Notes: generated by a model not told the origin, from the letters alone. A stretch of DNA of 64,000 nt from Paenibacillus tundrae (GCF_030812775.1 NZ_JAUSTI010000009.1:211788-275787); one strand, 5' to 3'. Counted from the stretch's first letter, positions 51,613 through 60,409 are shown. Numbers and translations are program-made.

Positions 51613-52668
51613 ATGAGTAAGATCCGTAATTTCCGCAAAGCATCAGCAGCTGCACTACTGAGCGTACCATTGGTATTGTCTGGCTGTAGTATGTTTAATG
51701 CACAGTCTTCCGAAGCAGTCGATCCACCGCCGCCTATCCAAGAAGCTGCAATGATTCAAGCTGCTGAGGGAAATGGTGTATTGGCTACACTCCCGCTCAC
51801 TACTGTTTATTTGCAGGATCAGCAGGGATTACTCGCTCCAGTGTCACTGACGCTTCCATCCGGCACGGATATAGGTAGTCCCAAAACGGCACTTGATACA
51901 TTAGTCACAGGTGGCCCATATGCAGGGATGCTTCCTGAAGGGTTCCAAGGTGTGCTTCCGCAGGGAACTGTCGTGCAGAATGTGACCATTCATGCAGAGG
52001 ATAAGCTGGCGGTGGTCGAGTTCTCTGGCAATTTTGCCAAGTATGATGCCAAGGATGAGCGAAAATTACTTGAGGCTGTAACATGGACATTGACAGGAAC
52101 ACCGGATGTGGAGAACGTGCAAATCTGGGTAGATGGCAAAAAGCTATCACAAATGCCGGTAAACAGCACGCCGCTGCCAGAGCCGTTGAACCGGGCAGTA
52201 GGTATTAATCTCGATTTGGGCGATAGCTTTACAACGAACAGCAGTCCGGTCACGGTCTATTTCTCAGCCGCATCACCAGCAGGAGTTCAGTATTATGTTC
52301 CGGTGACACGTCTCGTGACCCCAGGAGAAGACCGAGTACAAGCTGCACTTAACGAACTGATCAAAGGCCCGGCGAAAAGCGGCGAGCTGGAAGAGGTCAT
52401 GACGGGTGGTACGGAGCTACAATCGGTCAAAACATCGGAGGATGGGACAGTAACCGTCGCACTTAAGGATGATATGTTTACTGAGGGCGATATCGTGCCA
52501 AGTGAGTTGTTACAATCCGTTGTTCTCACTACGACAGAAAATACGGTAAGCAAGGATACTAAAGTCCAGATCGAATGGAATGGGCAAAAAACCGTCATGA
52601 GTGATGATAATCAGGATTATAGTGCACCTGTATCTAAACCTGAACATATCAATGAAATTCCGATTTAA
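51613..52668 (+). CDS. gerM: GerM, spore germination/sporulation lipoprotein with two GerMN domains
   Basis: This 351-residue lipoprotein has a signal peptide with lipobox LSGC (Cys24 or so). Two GerMN (sporulation and spore germination) domains follow: about residues 60-190, beginning TTVYLQDQQGLLAPV and containing TALDTLVTGGPYAGMLPEGF, and about 205-335, beginning SPVTVYFSAASPAGVQYYVPVTR with RVQAALNELIKGP. Both repeats carry the 'AVVEFS/TVALKD' strand. In B. subtilis GerM localises with the SpoIIQ-SpoIIIA channel. ATG 51613 with GAGGGGGAAC is preferred to an earlier ATG (51571). Gene order gerM-rph-rdgB is as in Bacillus. Confidence 0.94.
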   Translation: MSKIRNFRKASAAALLSVPLVLSGCSMFNAQSSEAVDPPPPIQEAAMIQAAEGNGVLATLPLTTVYLQDQQGLLAPVSLTLPSGTDIGSPKTALDTLVTGGPYAGMLPEGFQGVLPQGTVVQNVTIHAEDKLAVVEFSGNFAKYDAKDERKLLEAVTWTLTGTPDVENVQIWVDGKKLSQMPVNSTPLPEPLNRAVGINLDLGDSFTTNSSPVTVYFSAASPAGVQYYVPVTRLVTPGEDRVQAALNELIKGPAKSGELEEVMTGGTELQSVKTSEDGTVTVALKDDMFTEGDIVPSELLQSVVLTTTENTVSKDTKVQIEWNGQKTVMSDDNQDYSAPVSKPEHINEIPI

Positions 52669-52719
52669 GCAATCTAGGGAAGAGTATACTTGCAGTCCTT
52701 ATAAGCTTGAAGCGGCACA

Positions 52720-52739
52720 CGTTGAAGTAACGTTCAACG
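52720..52739. repeat. Small palindrome between gerM and rph
   Basis: CGTTGAA and TTCAACG are exact complements around GTAACG, with GCAC/GTGC able to extend the stem. It could be a weak terminator after gerM (TTTTG follows the outer stem) or a binding site. Confidence 0.4.
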
Positions 52740-52841
52740 GATATAGGTGCTTTTGCAAGAACTCTTTGGTAAAATAAAAGAGATTAGTGAAAGTGTGTTA
52801 CAGCTCGACATTACAGGATGCTTAAGTCGTAGGAGGCAGAA

Positions 52842-53600
52842 ATGATGAGATCTAACGGACGAAACAGCGAACAGCTGCGGCCGATGAATTTAACAATTAA
52901 CACGAATAAATACGCTGAAGGTTCTGTACTGATTGAAGTCGGAGATACCAAGGTGATTTGTACAGCTACAGTGGAGGAACGTGTTCCTCCCTTTATGAAA
53001 GGCCAAGGAAAAGGCTGGGTAACAGCCGAGTATTCCATGTTACCACGTGCAACACATACTCGGAATCAGCGTGAAGCTAACCGTGGTAAATTGACTGGAC
53101 GCACAATGGAAATTCAGCGTCTAATTGGCCGGGCACTGCGTTCGGTTGTTAATCTGCAGGCGCTTGGTGAGCGCACGATTACGCTGGATTGTGATGTGAT
53201 CCAAGCAGATGGAGGCACGCGTACAACGTCCATTACCGGATCGTTTGTTGCTCTGGCACTCGCTGTAAACAAAATCGCACAACAGCACAAACTGCAAGTA
53301 TTCCCAATTACAGACTTCATTGCAGCGGTAAGTGTGGGTGTTGTAGGTGAACAGCCTGTGCTGGATCTGAATTATGATGAAGACTCCAAAGCTAAGGTTG
53401 ATATGAACCTAGTGATGACAGGCAGCGGGAAGTATGTAGAATTACAAGGAACAGGTGAAGAAGCTCCCTTTGACCGTCGTGAATTGAATACGATGCTGGA
53501 ACTGGGTGAGCAAGGAATCCTGGAAATGATTGAGCGACAAAAAGAAGTGCTTGGACCGATTGCACTCAAAATTGGTGCACGCGGATTAGGGGAAGCTTAA
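52842..53600 (+). CDS. rph: Ribonuclease PH
   Basis: This 252-residue phosphorolytic exoribonuclease trims tRNA 3' ends. It is recognised by [48 protein letters not shown] N-terminal sequence, [17 protein letters not shown] (about residues 64-80), the arginine-rich [18 protein letters not shown] and the active-site [18 protein letters not shown] (about 125-142). TAGGAGG precedes the double ATG at 52842/52845. rdgB starts 2 bp after the stop, so they are co-translated. Only the usual variation from the B. subtilis enzyme is seen. Confidence 0.97.
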   Translation: MMRSNGRNSEQLRPMNLTINTNKYAEGSVLIEVGDTKVICTATVEERVPPFMKGQGKGWVTAEYSMLPRATHTRNQREANRGKLTGRTMEIQRLIGRALRSVVNLQALGERTITLDCDVIQADGGTRTTSITGSFVALALAVNKIAQQHKLQVFPITDFIAAVSVGVVGEQPVLDLNYDEDSKAKVDMNLVMTGSGKYVELQGTGEEAPFDRRELNTMLELGEQGILEMIERQKEVLGPIALKIGARGLGEA

Positions 53601-53602
53601 AC

Positions 53603-54226
53603 ATGAGCTTGGATAGTTCCATTATCATTGTTGCTACCCGTAATCAAGGTAAAGTAAGGGAGTTCGCTCATGCCTTTGCTCCTCTTGGCAAAGAGGTCAA
53701 AAGCATGTTTGATTATCCTGAACTCCCGGATGTCGTTGAAGATGGCGTAACATTTGCGGAGAATGCCTGGAAGAAAGCCAAAACCGTAGGGGATGCACTT
53801 GGACTTCCTGTACTAGCTGACGATTCCGGGTTGTGCGTTGATCTATTAGACGGAGATCCAGGGGTGTATTCAGCAAGATATGCAGGTGAAGGGGCAACAG
53901 ATGCTCAGAACAATGCTAAATTGCTGGATGCGCTTGAAACGTTGAAATCTGGGGAAGATACTGAGCAACCATTGCTCAGCCCTGCACGTTTTGTCTGTGC
54001 GTTGGTCCTATATGATCCAGCAACCGGAGATAAGTTTGAGGCAGAAGGCACTGCGGAAGGCTGGATTACCGCTGAAGCAGCAGGTGCTGGTGGCTTTGGA
54101 TATGATCCGCTCTTCTATGTGCCTGAGTACGAGATGACTATGGCTGAATTGACGCTTGAACAGAAACAAGCCATCAGCCACCGCGGCCATGCACTAAGAG
54201 CACTCGTTTCTAGACTAGCAACGTAA
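53603..54226 (+). CDS. rdgB: XTP/dITP pyrophosphatase (RdgB/HAM1 family)
   Basis: This 207-residue house-cleaning nucleotide pyrophosphatase removes non-canonical purine nucleotides. The family elements are IIVATRNQGKVREF (N-terminal (S/A)xNxxK motif), VVEDGVTFAENAWKKA, the metal-binding VLADDSGLCVDLLDGDPGVYSARYAGE (about residues 69-95) and GGFGYDPLFYVPEY, with a final ISHRGHALR. It follows rph by 2 bp, as ysnA follows rph in B. subtilis. A terminator follows. The ysnB phosphoesterase that often comes next is absent. Confidence 0.96.
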   Translation: MSLDSSIIIVATRNQGKVREFAHAFAPLGKEVKSMFDYPELPDVVEDGVTFAENAWKKAKTVGDALGLPVLADDSGLCVDLLDGDPGVYSARYAGEGATDAQNNAKLLDALETLKSGEDTEQPLLSPARFVCALVLYDPATGDKFEAEGTAEGWITAEAAGAGGFGYDPLFYVPEYEMTMAELTLEQKQAISHRGHALRALVSRLAT

Positions 54227-54306
54227 AGAGGTTTTCCTAAACGTTTGGCTAGCAATGAACAGATACATTGTTAAGTCTACATCGGTTCTACAAGAATTGA
54301 AGCATG

Positions 54307-54362
54307 AACAGTAGGGTACGTCAGTTTAAGCGATGACCACCCTGCTGTTGGTGCTTTTTTGT
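54307..54362 (+). terminator. Terminator of the gerM-rph-rdgB block
   Basis: AACAGTAGGGT (54307-54317) pairs with ACCCTGCTGTT (54339-54349). A T-run begins about 54355. Confidence 0.8.
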
Positions 54363-54529
54363 GTTTTTGGTGAGAACATGAGTTCTTATTCCTATTAATA
54401 ACAATGGAAGCTTTGCACGTTTGAGAATCGGGTTGGGACTAGAGTTGGAAGAAGTTGCAAGCTTCATACGGGATGGGGTAACATTCAAGATAACGATCAA
54501 TTATTGAACTCAAACGGAGGGATTGGCGT

Positions 54530-55372
54530 ATGCAAGAAGTGAAGCTTACAGTTTCTTATGATGACTATGAGAATGGAATTCGAATTGAGAATTTAATTGA
54601 AGAACTTGCTGCCAAACCGGAAAGTCGCACACTCGAAAGTTTGGTCATCGGAGATTGGGGACAGGCATACGAGAGTTCACCTGATGATTTCATAGCTAAG
54701 CTTGTTGAACTGGCTCCACAGTTCCCATCGCTGAAGAAATTGTTTATCGGGGATATGGGGTTTGAAGAGTGTGAGGTATCTTGGATTGTCCAAACAGATC
54801 TAACGCCATTATTAAGGACTTTTCCTCAATTAACATCGTTTTGGGTTAAAGGGAGTAATGACTTAAGTCTGGAACCGTTGGAGCATGCAAACCTTGAAGA
54901 ATTGGTGATTATTTGTGGAGGCTTACCGAAAAAAGTAATATCCTCCGTTACTCATGCCAAGTTACCTGAGCTACGGAAGCTAGAGTTATATTTGGGTGTC
55001 GAAGATTATGGCTTCGATGGTTCATTGGAGGATGTAAGCCCGCTGTTTGAACAGGGAAGATTCCCGAAACTAGTGTATCTGGGTCTGAAAGATAGTGAGA
55101 TTCAGGATGAGATTGCGCAGGCTATTGCTGAGGCTCCTATCCTGGATCAACTTGAAGTGTTGGATCTCTCCCAAGGCACTTTATCGGATGTAGGGGCTAA
55201 AGCTCTACTAGCTAGCGATAAGATCAAAAAATTAAAGCATCTCGATCTGAGCTATCACTATATGACCGACGAAATGCTCATTCAATGGAAACGTTCGGGA
55301 ATCTCTGTTGATGTGAGTGATCAGCAACAAAGCGATGAGGATGATTGGCGGTATCCGTCTTTGACGGAATAA
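54530..55372 (+). CDS. STM4015-family leucine-rich-repeat-like protein
   Basis: This 280-residue cytosolic protein has repeated leucine-rich units: SLKKLFIGDMGF, LEELVIICGG, LPELRKLELYLG, PKLVYLGLKDSEI, QLEVLDLSQGTLSDVGAKALL and KLKHLDLSYHYMTDEM. These are typical of a short ribonuclease-inhibitor-like LRR solenoid used for protein binding. Gene order and size agree with the STM4015 family, named from Salmonella STM4015, which co-occurs with STM4014-STM4011. It is the first gene of the cluster, with GGAGGG before ATG 54530, and it ends 1 bp before the next start. It is probably a scaffold or substrate-recognition subunit. Confidence 0.82.
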   Translation: MQEVKLTVSYDDYENGIRIENLIEELAAKPESRTLESLVIGDWGQAYESSPDDFIAKLVELAPQFPSLKKLFIGDMGFEECEVSWIVQTDLTPLLRTFPQLTSFWVKGSNDLSLEPLEHANLEELVIICGGLPKKVISSVTHAKLPELRKLELYLGVEDYGFDGSLEDVSPLFEQGRFPKLVYLGLKDSEIQDEIAQAIAEAPILDQLEVLDLSQGTLSDVGAKALLASDKIKKLKHLDLSYHYMTDEMLIQWKRSGISVDVSDQQQSDEDDWRYPSLTE

Positions 55373-55373
55373 C

Positions 55374-56612
55374 GTGAGTGATCAAGAGCGACCTTTTCTA
55401 CTGATAGGGAATCCGGATAATCGGCGGACATTTGCCTTGCAGCAAGCAAGACTGAGGAAAGGGTTGAAGCCTGCCGTTGTATTGTCTTATATTAATCTGC
55501 TTCAGACGTGGAGGCAAGGAGGAAACATCGCCGAAGTAGTTTCAGAAGCGATCTCACAAGGTGAAGGCCGAGAAGGTGCTGAAGATTGTGCGTTCTTCAT
55601 ACGAGTGGATGCACCGGGCGAGAACTGGAATGTGGAACGTGAGCTATTGTCTCTGGGTGCGACTGTCTACTCGCCGCTTCATCGGGTTGATAACCGTATG
55701 ATGGTTACGCAAGAACAGGCGTTGTTGCTGGAGCAGGAGTGGGGGCGAATTTACGCACCTGCTCAATGGTTTGACGGCTGGAGGGCGTGTTTGGCACGAA
55801 TAGATAAGGAAGTTCAGCAATTCTTCCCATCTGCTCGCTTTTTGAATCATCCTACAGACATCATAACGATGTTTGATAAAAGGCAATGCCAGCAGCAATT
55901 GTCTGCTCATGGAGTGACCGTGCCACCTTCGCTTCAAACTGATGTTCCGATCCGGAATTATGATGAATTACGTGCAGCTATGCGGTCTGAGGGGATGCAT
56001 CGTGTATTTGTCAAACTCGCTTGTGGCTCAGGCGCTTCAGGTGTTGTAGCATATCAGTTCAACCCACGAACGGGTGCTGAAATTGCTATAACGACAGTGG
56101 GAATGGAACGGAATGGGACAGAGATTGTTTTTTATAATGAAGGTGGCATGCGCAGGTATACCCGTACCGAAGAGATTAGCATTCTGTTGGACTGGTTATG
56201 TGCGGAAGGTGCACAGATAGAACGTTGGATGGCGAAATCGTCCATAGGTTCACGGGTTTTTGATGTTCGTCAGCTCATCGCAGGTGGACAGGTGGGTCAT
56301 GCAATTGTTCGTCTAAGTAAGACACCGATCACGAACCTTCATTTACGTAATGATCGCCTTCTGCCTCTTGAGGCGGGATTGAAGGATGACCAGATGTTAT
56401 TAATTCAGAATGCCGCCCAAGCAGCGTTGTCTGCATTTCCGAACTCTTGGTCTGCCGGAATTGATGTCATGCTTAGTGGAACTGAACCTTGTGCTTACGT
56501 TCTAGATGTTAACCCGTTTGGGGATCTTTTATATCGGGTACAGCATCGCGGACTAGGTACATATGAATGGCAAATGGAACTTTTACGAGAGGAGCCCGAT
56601 TACTATGCCTGA
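55374..56612 (+). CDS. STM4014-family ATP-grasp protein
   Basis: This 412-residue protein begins at GTG 55374, right after the STM4015 stop. It has an N-terminal preATP-grasp-like region (FLLIGNPDNRRTFALQQARLRKG). An ATP-grasp core follows: DKRQCQQQLSAHGVTVPPSL (about 165-184), HRVFVKLACGSGASGVVAYQF with its nucleotide-binding Lys and Gly-rich loop (about 214-234), VFDVRQLIAGGQ, and YVLDVNPFGDLLYRV, supplying the Asn/Asp metal ligands (about 381-395). ATP-grasp enzymes ligate a carboxylate to an amine or thiol through an acyl-phosphate. The substrate is unknown. It overlaps the next gene by 8 nt. Confidence 0.85.
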   Translation: MSDQERPFLLIGNPDNRRTFALQQARLRKGLKPAVVLSYINLLQTWRQGGNIAEVVSEAISQGEGREGAEDCAFFIRVDAPGENWNVERELLSLGATVYSPLHRVDNRMMVTQEQALLLEQEWGRIYAPAQWFDGWRACLARIDKEVQQFFPSARFLNHPTDIITMFDKRQCQQQLSAHGVTVPPSLQTDVPIRNYDELRAAMRSEGMHRVFVKLACGSGASGVVAYQFNPRTGAEIAITTVGMERNGTEIVFYNEGGMRRYTRTEEISILLDWLCAEGAQIERWMAKSSIGSRVFDVRQLIAGGQVGHAIVRLSKTPITNLHLRNDRLLPLEAGLKDDQMLLIQNAAQAALSAFPNSWSAGIDVMLSGTEPCAYVLDVNPFGDLLYRVQHRGLGTYEWQMELLREEPDYYA

Positions 56613-57390
56613 TATGAACACCATCGTGGGCTCTCATGATCTATTAATGATTACGCTGGATACGTTGAGGTATGATGTAGCCAAATTGGAAGAAACGAAT
56701 TGTCCCAATTTGTGCGGCACAGGTTCATGGGAGAAGCGGCATACACCAGGCAGCTTCACCTATGCGGCTCATCACGCTTTTTTTGGTGGTTTTATGCCTA
56801 CGCCTGCAAATACGGACAAGGCTTCTCATGTCCGGTTGTTTCACTCCCGCAATACGGGGTTGAAAACTCACCCCCATACGTGGCTGTTTGATACGCCTGA
56901 TATGGTGTCTGGACTTGCAGCGGAAGGATACCGCACGGTGTGCATTGGCGGTGTTATTTTTTTTACAAAGAAAAACCCGCTTGCTAAAGTGCTACCAGGT
57001 TATTTCCAGCAGAGCTATTGGCGTATGAACTTTGGTGTAACCAACCCTCGTTCAACGGAGAATCAAGTGCAGCATGCATTGAAACTGCTCAAGCAAATTC
57101 CGCCGGAAGAGAAGCTGTTTCTATTCCTGAATGTCTCGGCTATTCATGGTCCGAATCGGTATTTTATAGAGGGAGCCAAAGAGGATTCTATCGAGACGCA
57201 GCGAGCTGCGCTACGCTATGTTGATCAAGCACTTGGGCCATTATTTGAAGCGATGAGAGAACGTACAAGACCAACGTTTTGCCTCGCTTTTTCTGATCAT
57301 GGTACTGCATATGGTGAGGATGGCTATCAAGGACATCGCTTGGCGCATGATGTCGTCTGGAACGTGCCGTATCGTGAATTTGTGTTATAG
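56605..57390 (+). CDS. STM4013/SEN3800-family alkaline-phosphatase-superfamily hydrolase
   Basis: This 261-residue, sulfatase-like protein carries metal ligands in LLMITLDTLRYDV (Asp) and FSDHGTAYGEDGYQGHR (Asp-His). A Thr in GSFTYAAHHAFFGG sits where sulfatases have Cys/Ser formylglycine and phosphodiesterases have Thr, which suggests a phosphoryl-transfer or phosphodiesterase activity rather than sulfate ester cleavage. No signal peptide is present. It ends VWNVPYREFVL, a normal-looking terminus. ATG 56605 is preceded by GAGAGGAG at about 10 nt. The MITE-like element lies after its stop. Confidence 0.85.
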   Translation: MPDMNTIVGSHDLLMITLDTLRYDVAKLEETNCPNLCGTGSWEKRHTPGSFTYAAHHAFFGGFMPTPANTDKASHVRLFHSRNTGLKTHPHTWLFDTPDMVSGLAAEGYRTVCIGGVIFFTKKNPLAKVLPGYFQQSYWRMNFGVTNPRSTENQVQHALKLLKQIPPEEKLFLFLNVSAIHGPNRYFIEGAKEDSIETQRAALRYVDQALGPLFEAMRERTRPTFCLAFSDHGTAYGEDGYQGHRLAHDVVWNVPYREFVL

Positions 57391-57403
57391 ATATAGTGAA
57401 TAT

Positions 57404-57568
57404 TCAGAAAAAGTACGGCTTTCAGTACCGAGAAGATGGGATGAAGGTAGAAATGGAGTAGCGGAGCGTAGGGAAACTACGTGAGCAACGGATATTTCGG
57501 CTGAATTCCATATTCGATGCTGAGGATGCCTTTTGGCATCCTTTGTAATCAAAGTCGTACTTAAAATA
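57404..57568. repeat. MITE-like element, shortened copy inside the STM401x cluster
   Basis: This 165-bp relative of the element at 43450-43655 lacks about 34 bp of the interior. Shared blocks are TTTCAGTA-CGAGAA, TAGAAATGGAGTAGCGGAGC, ACTACGTGAGCAAC and CCATATTCGA-GCTGA. The ends, AAAAAGTACGGCTTT and AAAGTCGTACTT, are complementary. It contains an AGGATGCC/GGCATCCT hairpin (57523-57542) followed by TTTGT, a weak terminator-like structure. Confidence 0.75.
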
Positions 57569-57590
57569 AACCGGAGATAGGAGGAAACCG

Positions 57591-58988
57591 ATGGATAGTC
57601 AAGATTACACCATGACAACAGGCCATTCCGTACAGTCCGGGTCGTCTAATACAGCTACAAGTCTTAGAGAAGTTCTTACAACGCCGTATCGCTCGTATTT
57701 GTACTCTTATCCTCATAAGACAGCGTATCGTGAGCTAGATCCACCTAAGCCACTCGCCCCGCTATGGGAACGTGAGAATACAGATACTTATTTTTTGTAT
57801 ATGCACATCCCGTTTTGTGCAGCACGCTGTGGCTTCTGTAATCTGTTTACATTACCAGATCGGCGCGATGATACCCATGAGCGTTATGTGGATGCCTTGG
57901 AGCGTCAAGCTAAACAATGGGCACCAATCACTTCGCGTAGACCCTATTCGCGCTTCGCTATCGGTGGCGGAACACCTACGCTATTAAATGAAGTACAGTT
58001 AAATCGACTGTTTGATATCGCTGAAGAGGTAATGGGTCTTGACCCACAACAAGCTTCAATCTCAGTAGAGACATCTCCCGATACGGTAACAGATGCCAAG
58101 CTTGCGATTATGAAAGAACGAAGCGTAGATCGTGTTAGCATGGGTATCCAGAGCTTCATTGAAGCCGAGGCTTCAGCGATCTATCGCCCACAGAAACCGC
58201 AAGAAGTGGAGCGAGCTCTCGAGAAGCTCACCAAATATAATTTTCCGCTATTGAACCTGGATCTTATCTATGGACTGCCTGGACAGACCGTCGAATCATG
58301 GCTTTACTCGCTGGAACGTGTCCTTGCATATGAACCGGGTGAGATTTTCATTTATCCACTCTACACACGGGAGAATACGATTGTGAAACCGGATGATATA
58401 GAGCGCCAAGGGCCAGACATTCGGATGGAGCTTTACAGAGCTGCGCGGGAGACATTGAAGAGTCGCGGATATGTGCAGTATTCTATGCGCAGATTTGCGA
58501 AGGAGCAATCCTCTGCGGGAACGAAGGTGCTTTTACCTTATAGCTGTCAGGAGGAAGGCATGGTTGGACTTGGTTGCGGAGCTCGCTCATACACAAGCGA
58601 AGTGCACTACGCTTCTAAGTATGGAGTTAGTTATAAAGCGACGCAGAGCATCATAGCAGATTATGTGGCTACGGAGCGATATGATGTGGCGGACTATGGA
58701 ATTGTGCTGAGTCTTGAGGAACAGAAGCGGCGATTCATTCTCAAAGCACTTCTGCACCGGGAGGGCTTGGCGTTACAGGATTATGATCAGCGATTTGGAA
58801 CAAGCGTGATGTCCGAGTACAGTTGGCTTGGTGAATTGCTGACCGAAGGAATGGCGGAGCTTAAGAACGAAATGGGCGTGGAGTTCTTACGTTTGACCGA
58901 AGAAGGGCTAGGGTACTCGGATGCCATTGGGGATTGGTTGATATCGGCCGAAATCCGTGAACAAATGGAAGGGTTTGTATTCTCATGA
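57591..58988 (+). CDS. STM4012-family radical SAM protein (HemN-like)
   Basis: This 465-residue radical SAM enzyme has the cluster-binding motif FCAARCGFC (CxxxCxxC, about residues 78-86) preceded by FLYMHIP, as in HemN-like coproporphyrinogen dehydrogenases and related methyltransferases. Further HemN features are FAIGGGTPTLL, ISVETSPDTV, RVSMGIQSF and NLDLIYGLPGQT. The C-terminal region (LSLEEQKRRFILKALLHREGL, YDQRFGTSVMSEYSWLGELL) is the HemN winged-helix. It is not the true hemN of heme synthesis; the neighbours mark it as STM4012. AGGAGGAAACC fixes ATG 57591. The stop overlaps the next start (ATGA). Confidence 0.87.
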   Translation: MDSQDYTMTTGHSVQSGSSNTATSLREVLTTPYRSYLYSYPHKTAYRELDPPKPLAPLWERENTDTYFLYMHIPFCAARCGFCNLFTLPDRRDDTHERYVDALERQAKQWAPITSRRPYSRFAIGGGTPTLLNEVQLNRLFDIAEEVMGLDPQQASISVETSPDTVTDAKLAIMKERSVDRVSMGIQSFIEAEASAIYRPQKPQEVERALEKLTKYNFPLLNLDLIYGLPGQTVESWLYSLERVLAYEPGEIFIYPLYTRENTIVKPDDIERQGPDIRMELYRAARETLKSRGYVQYSMRRFAKEQSSAGTKVLLPYSCQEEGMVGLGCGARSYTSEVHYASKYGVSYKATQSIIADYVATERYDVADYGIVLSLEEQKRRFILKALLHREGLALQDYDQRFGTSVMSEYSWLGELLTEGMAELKNEMGVEFLRLTEEGLGYSDAIGDWLISAEIREQMEGFVFS

Positions 58989-59848
58989 GAGCCACCTTGT
59001 ATTATCGCGGCAAGCTGTCATCTTGTAATTACGACTGCCCCTATTGTCCGTTTAGTAAAACGGTAGATTCTAAGGAGACTCTGGCGCTGGATGAACAGCA
59101 ACTGCGTCGATTTGTAAAATGGGTGAGGGAACAGGAAGGTTCGGGAGACCAATTTTCCATTTTCTTTAATCCGTATGGAGAAGCATTGGTTCGGCGCTGG
59201 TACCGTGAAGCCATGGTAGAGTTGTCTCACATGCCTCATGTGGATAAGATTGCTGTGCAAACCAATTTATCCGTTAAACTGGATTGGGCGCAAGAACTTA
59301 ACACACACAAAGCGGCATTTTGGGCGACATATCATCCGCGTGAAACGAAAGAATCTTCTTTTGTAAAACAGTGTATGACTTTGCGAGAAATGGGCATTGG
59401 ATTCAGTGTAGGTACAGTAGGATTACGTAGCGCATTCCCAGCTATTCAATCCATGAGGGAGTGTCTACCGAGCGATGTGTATATGTGGGTCAATGCCTTC
59501 AAGGATCGCCCCAAGTATTACACACCGGAGGAAATTCATTTTTTGCGGCAGATTGATCCGCTTTTCGAAGGTAATCTGCAGGATTATGACAGCTTGGGCA
59601 AGCGTTGTGCGGCTGGTTCGAATGTGTTTTATGTGCAAGGATCAGGGCATGTGAAGAGATGTTATAAAGATCGCCGAATCATTGGACATTTGTATCGCGA
59701 TGGTCTAGAAGCTTTGGCTGCGGATCGTCCTTGTAGCATGAAGAAATGTGGTTGTTATATTGGCTACATTCATATGGAGGATACACCGTTTAGAGACATT
59801 TTCGGCACCGGCCTGCTTGAACGAAATCCAGAGTTGATCCACCGTTAA
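58985..59848 (+). CDS. STM4011-family radical SAM protein
   Basis: This 287-residue radical SAM enzyme has its motif CNYDCPYC (about residues 14-21) directly after a YYRGKLSS start, followed by IFFNPYGEALVRRWYRE and VAVQTNLSVKL-type elements. The C-terminal part has a Cys-rich auxiliary region: RCAAGSNVFYVQGSGHVKRC and PCSMKKCGCYIGY, likely for an extra iron-sulfur cluster as in SPASM-type enzymes. It overlaps the STM4012 gene by 4 nt and closes the cluster with a strong terminator. The substrate is unknown; SPASM-like enzymes often modify peptides. Confidence 0.87.
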   Translation: MRATLYYRGKLSSCNYDCPYCPFSKTVDSKETLALDEQQLRRFVKWVREQEGSGDQFSIFFNPYGEALVRRWYREAMVELSHMPHVDKIAVQTNLSVKLDWAQELNTHKAAFWATYHPRETKESSFVKQCMTLREMGIGFSVGTVGLRSAFPAIQSMRECLPSDVYMWVNAFKDRPKYYTPEEIHFLRQIDPLFEGNLQDYDSLGKRCAAGSNVFYVQGSGHVKRCYKDRRIIGHLYRDGLEALAADRPCSMKKCGCYIGYIHMEDTPFRDIFGTGLLERNPELIHR

Positions 59849-59879
59849 AGACCATGATCTGAACTCATTTATAAGACTA

Positions 59880-59922
59880 AAGACTTTATTTCAGCTGGGG
59901 AAGCTAAGTAAAGTCTTTTTTT
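59880..59922 (+). terminator. Terminator of the STM401x cluster
   Basis: AAGACTTTA pairs with TAAAGTCTT, with an inner TTCAGCT/AAGCTAAG stem, followed by TTTTT. Confidence 0.85.
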
Positions 59923-60063
59923 ATTTAGGTGTAAAGTTTTAAAGACCAAAAATAAGAATATAAGTCGTGGAGCATCATGCCTAAAATATCTGAAATAAGT
60001 CTAGAATATAGTATTTGCTGATACTAAATACCCGTTTTTGTGCGTGCAAGTATGCTAACATAA

Positions 60064-60258
60064 ATTGAATTATCGACTGGTAATGTGTCAATGCAGACCA
60101 TTAGGGAAGTGACGGGGAACACGGCTACGGGAACGGAAGAAGTGAGCGCAACCACGGAGGAACAATTATCAGCGATGCAAGAGATTGCTTCGGTAGCAAA
60201 TGACCTATCTTCTATGACAGAGGAACTGCAGCAGTCTATTAATCGATTCAAAGTGTGA
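60064..60258 (+). pseudogene. Remnant of a methyl-accepting chemotaxis protein (C-terminal tail)
   Basis: A 64-codon open stretch from 60064 to TGA 60256-60258 ends with the classical C-terminus of chemotaxis receptors: TEEVSATTEEQLSAMQEIA, then ASVANDLSSMTEELQQSINRFKV. No upstream coding sequence, membrane segment or signalling hairpin tip remains, and no ribosome-binding site precedes the ATG at 60091. It is a fragment left after deletion. The region 59923-60063 holds nothing recognisable. Confidence 0.8.
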
Positions 60259-60334
60259 TGGATGGGTGAGTTAAAAGTAAAAAGGATGCCGCTTCAATGT
60301 AAGGTGTATTGGTTTCATCGGTTTGCAATTAGCT

Positions 60335-60384
60335 AAAAGGGTGTCTGGGAACAACAAGTCTGTTGTTTTATCAGACACCCTTTT
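60335..60384. terminator. Terminator after asnB (minus strand, bidirectional shape)
   Basis: AAAAGGGTGTCTG (60335-60347) pairs with CAGACACCCTTTT (60372-60384), with an inner AACAA/TTGTT stem. Confidence 0.85.
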
Positions 60385-60409
60385 CTGTGTATAAGCATTC
60401 AGTCTAATT

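Noticed and set aside
57591..58988. Annotation of the HemN-like gene as coproporphyrinogen dehydrogenase
   Set aside because: HemN-like radical SAM features are shared by several families. The adjacent STM4011, 4013, 4014 and 4015 homologues and the absence of heme genes make STM4012 the better call.
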